Source: Campylobacterales bacterium
GTDB lineage: Bacteria > Campylobacterota > Campylobacteria > Campylobacterales > Sulfurovaceae
DNA: 12,484 bases
Direction of reading: 5' to 3'
Assembly: GCA_014763905.1 (NCBI GenBank)
Contig: JACXUN010000016.1
Span: 1 to 12,484, forward strand
Below, piece after piece: positions 1 to 6,419 of the stretch. Below the pieces are notes generated by a model that saw only the letters and a list, made by a program, of their open reading frames with translations, searched no databases and was not told the DNA's origin. How positions within the stretch are numbered: the first letter of the stretch is position 1; the number at the start of each line of letters is the position of its first letter. Both the position numbers and the translations under genes were made by a program.

Positions 1-107
1 TAAATATTAACCTGAGTTCGACGGAGTATTATATATCCGATAACCCCTTTATCTCTCAAATATTTAAATATTTACGCATAAAGTGTTTTTTTCGATACAA
101 TTAAATT

Positions 108-116
108 TGATATAAT
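108..116 (+). promoter_or_regulatory. Extended -10 promoter for the DoxX-like gene
   Basis: TGATATAAT combines a TGn extension (108-110) with a perfect TATAAT (111-116). It lies 24 bases before the start codon of the DoxX-like gene, so transcription would begin near 122-124. No TTGACA-like -35 box sits 16-18 bases upstream, only a T-rich run at 86-92. This T-rich, extended -10 arrangement is the usual housekeeping promoter style of Campylobacterota. Identified by eye. Confidence 0.6.
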
Positions 117-139
117 AAAATAAAACAAAAGGTTAAATT

Positions 140-517
140 ATGGAAAATAGTAATTCTATTCGTCTGCTCAGTGTCGGTTTGGGTGTGTTGCTGCTCTTTC
201 ACGGGATTGACAAAATCATTAATGGAATTGACCATATTGTCAATATGTTGGTTGCCGTCAATATCCCTTATGCGAACTATATCGCCTTGGGTGTCTTTGT
301 CGGTGAACTCATTGCTCCGCTTCTTTTGATAGCCGGGCAATATGTCCGAGCAGCTGGTGCCATTATCGCTTTCAATATGCTGGTAGCTATTCTATTGGTG
401 CATCGAGGCGATATCTTCAGTCTAGGTGATCACGGGGCATGGAGTATTGAACTGCCGATGATCTATCTCATCGGTGGATTGACACTGGCTATACTCGATC
501 AAGGCAAAAAAGCCTAA
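140..517 (+). CDS. DoxX-like small integral membrane protein
   Basis: This 125-residue protein is almost wholly hydrophobic, with about four membrane helices near residues 7-25, 45-66, 69-90 and 104-122. Length, helix count and the N-terminal segment LLLFHGIDKIING followed by a second helix with GVFVGELIAPLLL match the DoxX/DoxD-like family. These proteins are linked in various bacteria to redox or thiosulfate metabolism, but most members have no known function, so no reaction is assigned. The start is supported by AAAAGG at 127-132, seven bases before ATG. It ends in tandem TAA codons (515-520). A hairpin and a new promoter candidate separate it from the pel genes, so it is probably an independent transcript and not a Pel component. 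Confidence 0.75.
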   Translation: MENSNSIRLLSVGLGVLLLFHGIDKIINGIDHIVNMLVAVNIPYANYIALGVFVGELIAPLLLIAGQYVRAAGAIIAFNMLVAILLVHRGDIFSLGDHGAWSIELPMIYLIGGLTLAILDQGKKA

Positions 518-560
518 TAACATTAAAGTCAATTATTTCAATAAAAAATCACGATAATAC

Positions 561-586
561 TAGGCTAAATCACACTATTTAGCCTA
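561..586 (+). terminator. Hairpin terminator between doxX-like gene and pel operon
   Basis: A perfect 10-bp inverted repeat (TAGGCTAAAT at 561-570, ATTTAGCCTA at 577-586) encloses a six-base loop. It lies 43 bases after the DoxX-like stop codon. The downstream tail is only TTT before GG, so as a + strand intrinsic terminator it is weak. On the opposite strand the tail is also mixed. It is probably the end of the doxX-like transcript, but it could also be a binding site or part of the pel leader if transcription reads through. Confidence 0.5.
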
Positions 587-631
587 TTTGGCACTCATTC
601 TAACTTAAAATTATTTACTTATAAAGGCTAA

Positions 632-640
632 TGCTATACA
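632..640 (+). promoter_or_regulatory. Candidate promoter of the pel operon
   Basis: TGCTATACA gives a TGn extension followed by a TATACA -10 (635-640), 29 bases before pelC. The upstream DNA (601-625) is A+T-rich without a convincing -35. It lies after the hairpin at 561-586, where a promoter for an independent pel transcript would be expected. No clear operator or activator site was recognised. Confidence 0.4.
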
Positions 641-668
641 ATTAACCAAAGAGTTTAAGGGATTAAGG

Positions 669-1187
669 ATGTCTATATTAAAGAAACTAAGTAGTTTACT
701 ACTAATGCTAATTCTACTAGGAGGATGTGCCAGTCACATCAACAAAAGTGCTGTCCAGCTTCCAGCCGCCAAACAGTATGCCATCGGTTCATTTTGGAAC
801 TATACCGAAACCCCTATGGCAGGGTTGAGTGTCGCCAGTATTGTAGAGGGAGTATTGGCAAAAAAATCTATCACTCTCTATTCCATGGTCGAGGGGAGTG
901 AGGCAGATAGTGCGGAGATAACTAAAACCCAACAATTAAATCAACAGATTCAAATTGCCCAATCCAAAAAATTAAACTACCTCATCACCGGTGAGGTACA
1001 GGAGTGGCGGTACAAAACCGGTATCGACGCAGAGCCGGTTGTCAGTTTTACGCTCAAAGTGATCGATCTACAGACCAATCAAGTGGTCTTTAGCGGATTA
1101 GGTGCCAAAAGCGGTTTGGGACATCAATCAATCGGGACGGTCGCCCAAGAGATCGCCGAGGCGTTGATCCCTCAATTTGTACCATGA
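669..1187 (+). CDS. pelC: PelC, outer-membrane lipoprotein of Pel export
   Basis: A 172-residue lipoprotein, the same length as P. aeruginosa PelC. The signal peptide has KK at residues 5-6, a hydrophobic core 7-17 and a lipobox LGGC ending at Cys20; Ala21 follows, so no Asp inner-membrane retention signal is seen. In P. aeruginosa, PelC forms a ring of twelve on the inner face of the outer membrane that funnels the cationic polymer into PelB and carries an important membrane-facing Trp. Here Trp113, in EWRY, is a candidate for that residue (inferred). The mature part alternates strands and helices (for example YLITGEVQEW and VVSFTLKVIDL), as expected for the ABC-type fold. AAGGGA at 657-662 supports the start. 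It is the first gene of the operon and its TGA runs into the pelC-pelD junction. Confidence 0.88.
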   Translation: MSILKKLSSLLLMLILLGGCASHINKSAVQLPAAKQYAIGSFWNYTETPMAGLSVASIVEGVLAKKSITLYSMVEGSEADSAEITKTQQLNQQIQIAQSKKLNYLITGEVQEWRYKTGIDAEPVVSFTLKVIDLQTNQVVFSGLGAKSGLGHQSIGTVAQEIAEALIPQFVP

Positions 1188-1201
1188 TCAGACCAACATG
1201 A
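1184..1201 (+). other. Five-codon mini-cistron bridging pelC and pelD
   Basis: ATG at 1184 overlaps the pelC stop in an ATGA (1184-1187). After five codons (M-I-R-P-T) its TGA overlaps the pelD ATG in a second ATGA (1198-1201). There is no good ribosome-binding site in front of the pelD ATG, so a ribosome ending pelC could reinitiate twice to reach pelD. The arrangement is directly visible; its function as a coupling device is inferred and it may be chance. Confidence 0.3.
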
Positions 1202-2532
1202 CACTCAAAAAACGTTCACTTCTGGCCCAAAGCTTTGAAGTGATTGCCTTTACCCTAATTATCTGTTTCGTCGGTTACTTTATCGATTCCCACGATCCAC
1301 TATTGATACATTATCCATTTACTTTCCTCATTTTATGGTTAGCGATAGTGACCCTCTTCTATGGTCTGAGTATGGGCATGTTGATGTGGGTTGTTTTTGG
1401 ACTGTTCTCCCTTTTTACCTATCGTGATGATCCGATCTTCACCTCATTTTTATTGGAAAACCTCTTTTTCGTCTTCCTTTATGGACTCTTTTTCTATAAC
1501 GTTCACAGTCGAATCGATAAACTCACCATCCGAAGCAAATATCTCAAACTCCGGCTCAAAGAGCTAACCAATGCCTTTTTTACCCTCAAAATCTCGCATG
1601 ATAAATTGGAGTCCAACTATATCAGCGAACCTTTCTCGATCCGTTTCGTCATTGCCGAACTGCTTGAAAAAACGCAAGAGGAGTCTTCCCAAACCAGTGC
1701 CGAAAATACCCTCAAAGTGATGGAGAAGTTCTTTATGGTCAAACGGGCTGCGATATGGCAAGTCCAAAACAACAGCCTGCGTCACTGCCTCGCAGCCATA
1801 GGCGGGATGGATCATACCGTAGACAGACAGGATACCATGATCGAAGAGTCTCTGCTGCTCCGCAAAGCGATCTACCTCAAAGACCTAAACGACAAAGAGC
1901 AGTCCAACTATCTCTATGTCGTCCCTTTTTTAGATCAACGGGATGATGTCGCGGCGATGCTGATTATCCAAGATATTCCGTTCCTCTTTTATCATGAGGA
2001 TATGCTGCTCAAAATCAATATTGTCTTTGAGTATATCTGGACGAAATACAAAAAACGAGAATCAATCAGCATCTCTCATGCCGATACCGCTCTCTCTACT
2101 TCAACTGATCAATCTCTGATCGATTTTAAAATGGAGGTGACTCGTCTCAGCAATATTGTACGCGGTTTCAATATCGACAGCCGTATCTACACTATTGTCA
2201 CCCGTGATCCCTATCTCCACCAAAGTATCAGTGACTATCTCTATCAAAATGAGACGATCGAGATTTTGGATCAATATATTACCGTGCAATGCGGTAACCG
2301 GTATATCCATCTGATTCTCTTCCCGTTTGTAGCACGCAGCGGTATGGTAAAGACCGCCAAAAAACTGGATAATCAACTGGAAGATATCACCAATCGGCAC
2401 AAAATAGAGTCGATCGAAGCGGGACTCCAAACCTATATCGGCAGGGATCATTTCGAGACGATTATCAGTAAGCAGATCAGTGTCGTTCATTTTGATCAAC
2501 TCTTAGAGGAGTATGGCTGTGTGGCATCCTAA
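1198..2532 (+). CDS. pelD: PelD, inner-membrane GAF/degenerate-GGDEF regulator
   Basis: A 444-residue protein, close to P. aeruginosa PelD (455). Numbering from ATG 1198, four membrane helices lie near 13-28, 37-55, 56-75 and 84-101, then a basic coiled-coil stretch (about 103-140). A GAF domain follows at about 150-285 (with FMVKRAAIWQV) and a degenerate GGDEF domain at about 308-415 (RYIHLILFPF near 368-377), with no GGDEF catalytic motif. PelD is the c-di-GMP receptor that activates Pel synthesis in P. aeruginosa, binding through an RxxD motif in the GGDEF-like domain. No RxxD occurs anywhere in this protein, so signal binding is doubtful. An in-frame TTG at 1177 inside pelC would add seven residues, but neither start has a strong ribosome site and ATG was preferred. 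It overlaps pelE by 20 bases. Confidence 0.88.
   Translation: MTLKKRSLLAQSFEVIAFTLIICFVGYFIDSHDPLLIHYPFTFLILWLAIVTLFYGLSMGMLMWVVFGLFSLFTYRDDPIFTSFLLENLFFVFLYGLFFYNVHSRIDKLTIRSKYLKLRLKELTNAFFTLKISHDKLESNYISEPFSIRFVIAELLEKTQEESSQTSAENTLKVMEKFFMVKRAAIWQVQNNSLRHCLAAIGGMDHTVDRQDTMIEESLLLRKAIYLKDLNDKEQSNYLYVVPFLDQRDDVAAMLIIQDIPFLFYHEDMLLKINIVFEYIWTKYKKRESISISHADTALSTSTDQSLIDFKMEVTRLSNIVRGFNIDSRIYTIVTRDPYLHQSISDYLYQNETIEILDQYITVQCGNRYIHLILFPFVARSGMVKTAKKLDNQLEDITNRHKIESIEAGLQTYIGRDHFETIISKQISVVHFDQLLEEYGCVAS
2505..2511 (+). promoter_or_regulatory. Ribosome-binding site of pelE, start ambiguous
   Basis: AGAGGAG is the best Shine-Dalgarno sequence near pelE. It is one base from the ATG at 2513 but seven bases, the ideal distance, from an in-frame GTG at 2519. 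Spacing favours the GTG, which would shorten PelE by two residues only. Confidence 0.5.
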
Positions 2533-3484
2533 CGCACTCTACCCTCATCTCATCAGCATTTTGCAACAGCCAAATGCGTGGGATACCCTATTGATACTGA
2601 TCTTTGCCCTACTCCTAATCTGGGGAACTGTTGCATTGATCATTAGTTTTTTACTCCCAAAACGATACCGGCTCTATCGACGGCAGATTTTTATCTTTAT
2701 GACGGTGATGAGTTTTGGACTGCTCTTTTTGGGGTTGCTTTTTGCTCTACCGATGCTGATATTCGGTATCGGCTGGGCGACCTACCGTCAAAGCCGACCC
2801 GATTACGGGGTGATGGATTTTGAGGGCTATTATGCTCAACTTCCGCTGATTGATAGTCGGTTTCACGAAGGGATTATCGATATCTCGACTCACGGACACT
2901 GGAAAGAGGTCTCCACCGACGAGAAGATCAAATCACTCAAAATCCTCTACGAGAGCAAAGATCGCCACAATATCGGACGTATCAAAAAGTTCCTCTCCGA
3001 TTCATCCGAAGAGACACGGCTCTACGCCTTCTCCCTCATTTCATCCTATGAAGAGAAACTCAACAGTGACCTCAAAAAACTCACCAAACATCTCTATGAG
3101 GCTAAAGATGAAACGGAAAAAGATCACTATGCCTATCTGGTGGCAGAGACCTACTGGCAGTTTATCTTTCACGGAATAGCCGACAGTCAACTCGCCACCT
3201 TTTATACCCAAAAGGCGGAAAAGAAACTCCAGATGAGCCGTCCCAACAGTAAAGTATCGATGCTGCTGGGCAAAATATATATCTATAATCGAGAGTTTGC
3301 CACGGCTAAAAACCATTTTGAAAAAGCGATCGAACAAGGGATGCCGCGGCAGGCTGTCAATCCGTTTCTTGCCGAGATCGCTTATGAGATGAGAGCCTTT
3401 AACCGTATCCCGGACTATATGCACCGAGATGAACACGGGGTCAATCTCAAAATGAAATCGATCTGTCAAATGTGGAGCCGCTAG
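2513..3484 (+). CDS. pelE: PelE, membrane-anchored TPR protein
   Basis: A 323-residue protein with two membrane helices (about 24-48 and 58-86), the second followed by a largely helical cytosolic domain. A TPR-like unit is visible near 248-275 (SMLLGKIYIYNREFATAKNHF, then EKAIEQG), and the region before it looks like further helical repeats. This matches PelE, an inner-membrane partner of PelD, PelF and PelG that is thought to hold the synthase complex together through its TPRs. Position between pelD and pelF supports the call, since sequence conservation in this family is weak. The N-terminus overlaps pelD by 20 bases, and the GTG at 2519 is an alternative start. The TAG stop is directly followed by the pelF ATG. 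Confidence 0.85.
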   Translation: MAVWHPNALYPHLISILQQPNAWDTLLILIFALLLIWGTVALIISFLLPKRYRLYRRQIFIFMTVMSFGLLFLGLLFALPMLIFGIGWATYRQSRPDYGVMDFEGYYAQLPLIDSRFHEGIIDISTHGHWKEVSTDEKIKSLKILYESKDRHNIGRIKKFLSDSSEETRLYAFSLISSYEEKLNSDLKKLTKHLYEAKDETEKDHYAYLVAETYWQFIFHGIADSQLATFYTQKAEKKLQMSRPNSKVSMLLGKIYIYNREFATAKNHFEKAIEQGMPRQAVNPFLAEIAYEMRAFNRIPDYMHRDEHGVNLKMKSICQMWSR

Positions 3485-5023
3485 ATGGAAGTGATCCTAG
3501 ACAAGGGCAATCCCGATATCCTGATACCGGCTGAGGGAACCTACCCCTATGTACGCGGCGGGGTCTCCTCGTGGATCGCTCAACTGATGCAGGGACTGCC
3601 GCAGTACACCTTTGGTATCGCATTTATCGGAAGTCGCCGTCAAGACTACTCCCCGACTCCACTGTTTAAATTTCCCGACAACTTGGTCTATATGGTACAA
3701 ATTTATATGTTTGACGAGCAGGAACAACCTGAAATTACGCCCAATGACGGTGACCCCAAAGCGTTTGAGATGGTGGAAGAACTGCATGAGTGGTTTAAAC
3801 ATACTCATACGCACCAGAGTCTGCCCGATACAATTCGTCATCTCAACTTCTATCTCTCTACCATTGATGAGTCAACCTTTCTTTTTAGCCGGGAATCGTG
3901 GAAATTTATCACCCGCAAAAATCAAGAATACGGCTCCGATATCGCCTTCATCGACTACTTCTGGACAGTACGTAATATCCACATGCCGATCTGGCGGATC
4001 GCCAAACTGGCAAAGTTTATCGGAAATAGAGGCAAGATCGTTCACTCTCCCTCTACAGGATATGCCGGATTTTTGGCAACCCTGCTCTCGTATGATCAGG
4101 CACGCCCCTATATCCTGACCGAACACGGTATCTATACCAAGGAGCGGAAGATTGATCTCCTCGCCAGTTCGCTCTTTTTGCATAAAAAACTGGAACTGTT
4201 CCAAAAATCCGATGAGGAGAACTATATCAAGACCATGTGGGTCAAGTTTTTTGAAGGGATCGGACGATTGAGCTACCATCAAGCCGACCATATCTTCTCA
4301 CTCTTTGGCAAGGCACAAGCGACACAGATTCAATTTGGAGCCGATGCTGCCAAATGCCGTATCATTCCCAACGGGGTAGATGTGGAGCGATTGGGTGCTA
4401 CGCTCTCATCTCGTCCTGAGACGATTCCTCCGGTGATCACCCTAATCGGACGGGTCGTTTCGATCAAAGATATCAAGACCTTTATCCGGGCGATTCGTAT
4501 TACGGCGAATACTATTCCCGATATCGAAGGGTGGATCGTGGGACCAGATGATGAAGATGCCGCCTATGTGGCAGAGTGCCGGGAGCTGATCCATATCCTC
4601 GACCTTCAAGATCATATCAAGTTTTTGGGATTCCAAAATATTGTCGATATCCTACCCCAAAGCGGACTCTTGACCCTTACCTCGATCAGTGAGGGGATGC
4701 CGCTGGTCATTCTGGAGGGGTTTGCCGCCGGGGTTCCGTGTGTCAGCACCGATGTCGGCTCCTGCCGAGAGCTGATCTATGGCGGAGAAGAACCGGGAGA
4801 TCAAGCCCTCGGCAGTGCCGGCAGGGTTTGCCAAATCGCCAATCCAACTGAGTTGGCAGCCGGATATATCGAACTGCTCTCCGATTCTGACCGATGGCAT
4901 CAGGCACAAGATACTGCGATCAAACGGGTCAATCGGTTCTATACCCAGCAGCGTTTTTTAGAAAACTATCGAAAGATTTACGACGAGACATTTCAAAGGA
5001 TCAACCGATCATGGCAGGCATAG
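3485..5023 (+). CDS. pelF: PelF, cytosolic GT4-type glycosyltransferase
   Basis: A 512-residue soluble GT-B glycosyltransferase, about the usual PelF size (P. aeruginosa 507). The N-terminal domain holds the glycine-rich acceptor loop YPYVRGGVSSW (20-30) and TEHGIYTKER (212-221), both typical of PelF. The C-terminal nucleotide-sugar domain has PNGVDV (295-300), GRVVSIKD with Arg323 and Lys328, and the EX7E motif EGMPLVILE with Glu403 and Glu411, which contacts the donor in retaining GT4 enzymes. PelF is taken to polymerise Pel from a UDP-sugar in the cytoplasm at the PelDEG complex; the exact donor used here cannot be read from sequence. GGAG at 3474-3477 lies seven bases before ATG, which abuts the pelE stop with no gap. 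The last 13 bases overlap pelG. Confidence 0.95.
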   Translation: MEVILDKGNPDILIPAEGTYPYVRGGVSSWIAQLMQGLPQYTFGIAFIGSRRQDYSPTPLFKFPDNLVYMVQIYMFDEQEQPEITPNDGDPKAFEMVEELHEWFKHTHTHQSLPDTIRHLNFYLSTIDESTFLFSRESWKFITRKNQEYGSDIAFIDYFWTVRNIHMPIWRIAKLAKFIGNRGKIVHSPSTGYAGFLATLLSYDQARPYILTEHGIYTKERKIDLLASSLFLHKKLELFQKSDEENYIKTMWVKFFEGIGRLSYHQADHIFSLFGKAQATQIQFGADAAKCRIIPNGVDVERLGATLSSRPETIPPVITLIGRVVSIKDIKTFIRAIRITANTIPDIEGWIVGPDDEDAAYVAECRELIHILDLQDHIKFLGFQNIVDILPQSGLLTLTSISEGMPLVILEGFAAGVPCVSTDVGSCRELIYGGEEPGDQALGSAGRVCQIANPTELAAGYIELLSDSDRWHQAQDTAIKRVNRFYTQQRFLENYRKIYDETFQRINRSWQA

Positions 5024-6411
5024 GATTTGAACTCAAAAAAATTTTACGTGAACAGACGCTCACCTCAGTCATCAAGACTTTTGGATACTCGGCAGCCCTG
5101 AGCAGCGGACCGTGGGTCATTTCGATGATTATTATATTGGGAATCGGTCTGACCAATATCTATCTCTCGACCCTCGAAGATCACGACAATATCCTGCTGC
5201 AAGCCTCGGTGAGTTATGTCTCGGCTCTGGCGTTAAGCTCGATCATTACCGGATTTATCCAGCTCCCGTTTACACGATTTGTCGCCGATCGTCTTTATGA
5301 AAAACGCTCCTATCTGATACTGCCCAACTTTTTCGGTACGCTGATGGTGACAGTGGTGGTCTCCTTTATGATCGTGCTGCCGCTCTCTCTTTGGCTTTTT
5401 GATACCCAGAGTCATCTCTTTATCCTGCTCTATATTGCCCTCTTTATCGTCCTGAGCTGTGTCTGGATCGCCAATATCTTAGCGGCGAGTCTGAAACTCT
5501 ACCGCTATATCCTGCTCTTTTACCTCATCGGATACGGGACAGTCTATCTGACCGCTTTGGTGATGAAAGATTACGGAGTGATCGGACTGCTCTTCTCGTT
5601 TTTATTGGGAAATAGTCTGCTCTTTATCCTACTCTTTTTTGGTATCATCTACCACTATCCGTCGAATAATCCTCACAACCGCCGTTTTATCCGTTTTGAT
5701 ATCTATCAGGAGCGGTACGGCAAGTTTTACTGGAAACTAGGCTGGTCAGGGATGGGCTACAATTTAGCCATCTGGATCGACAAGGTGATATTCTGGTATT
5801 CGCCAATTGTGGGATATGCCGTGATCGACCATCTGCACGCCTCGATGGTTTATGATTTTCCGATCTTTTTGGCGTATCTCTCGATTATCCCCGGGATGGC
5901 GGTTTTCTTTTACCGTCTGGAGGCGGACTTTGCTACGGTGTGTGAGAAGTTTTACAACGCTTTAACCCATCACGGTACACTGGAGCAGATACTCTATTAT
6001 AAAAATCGCATGATTCAAGCGGTGCAACGGAGTATCAAAGAGGTACTCTTTGTTCAAGGGATGTTCAATATCCTGCTCTTTTTGAGTGCGGAGACGATTT
6101 TTGAACTGTTGCAGATACCCAAACTCTATATGCCGCTTTTTTACATTAACGTCATCGGGGTTCAGCTCCAGTTGGGATTCATGTCGATTTTAGCCTATCT
6201 CTACTATATCGACCGGCAAAAAGAGGCTCTCTTCTATACCATCCTCTTTGTCCTGCTCAATGCCCTGCTGACATGGGTCAGTGTGCAGCTAGGTCCTTAT
6301 TTTTACGGCTATGGTTTTAGTGTTACGCTGCTGATACTCTTTGTGTCGAGTATCTATACGCTCAATAAAATCTTGCAAGAGATTGATTATCAGACCTTTA
6401 TGCTGCAATAG
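5011..6411 (+). CDS. pelG: PelG, polytopic MOP-type Pel membrane transporter
   Basis: A 466-residue integral membrane protein (P. aeruginosa PelG is 456) with about 12 helices, for example near 30-52, 66-88, 105-130, 136-158, 165-184, 188-213, 248-270, 280-300, 345-362, 374-400, 406-424 and 430-450. It opens with MAGIGFELKKIL and the SSGPWVIS segment (31-38), both typical of PelG starts. PelG belongs to the Wzx/MATE-like MOP superfamily and is thought to carry the growing chain across the inner membrane with PelD and PelE. ATG 5011 is chosen, although the frame stays open upstream to 4894 inside pelF. The longer form would add 39 polar residues out of keeping with the family, whereas AAGGA at 4996-5000 fits 5011. 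It overlaps pelF by 13 bases. Confidence 0.93.
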   Translation: MAGIGFELKKILREQTLTSVIKTFGYSAALSSGPWVISMIIILGIGLTNIYLSTLEDHDNILLQASVSYVSALALSSIITGFIQLPFTRFVADRLYEKRSYLILPNFFGTLMVTVVVSFMIVLPLSLWLFDTQSHLFILLYIALFIVLSCVWIANILAASLKLYRYILLFYLIGYGTVYLTALVMKDYGVIGLLFSFLLGNSLLFILLFFGIIYHYPSNNPHNRRFIRFDIYQERYGKFYWKLGWSGMGYNLAIWIDKVIFWYSPIVGYAVIDHLHASMVYDFPIFLAYLSIIPGMAVFFYRLEADFATVCEKFYNALTHHGTLEQILYYKNRMIQAVQRSIKEVLFVQGMFNILLFLSAETIFELLQIPKLYMPLFYINVIGVQLQLGFMSILAYLYYIDRQKEALFYTILFVLLNALLTWVSVQLGPYFYGYGFSVTLLILFVSSIYTLNKILQEIDYQTFMLQ

Positions 6412-6414
6412 GAG
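6410..6414 (+). promoter_or_regulatory. Ribosome-binding site of pelA inside the pelG stop
   Basis: AGGAG begins within the TAG of pelG and lies five bases before ATG 6420. It is a good Shine-Dalgarno sequence and fixes the pelA start; the overlap couples translation of the two genes. Confidence 0.7.
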
Positions 6415-6419
6415 AAAAT

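Noticed and set aside
9..27. ACCTGAGTTCGACGGAG-like segment near the window start as an IS end
   Set aside because: No matching inverted copy or transposase is visible nearby, so an insertion-sequence end cannot be supported.
140..517. DoxX-like protein as an extra Pel component
   Set aside because: It has its own promoter, tandem stops and a hairpin before pelC, and DoxX-like proteins are not known members of Pel systems.
589..604. Possible sigma-54 promoter starting TGGCAC upstream of pelC
   Set aside because: The -24 half TGGCAC is perfect, but after five bases the sequence is CTAAC without the GC required for the -12 element.
4894..5010. Longer N-terminus for PelG from an upstream ATG
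   Set aside because: It would overlap pelF by 130 bases and add 39 polar residues not typical of PelG, which normally begins at MAGIGF; a ribosome site suits 5011.
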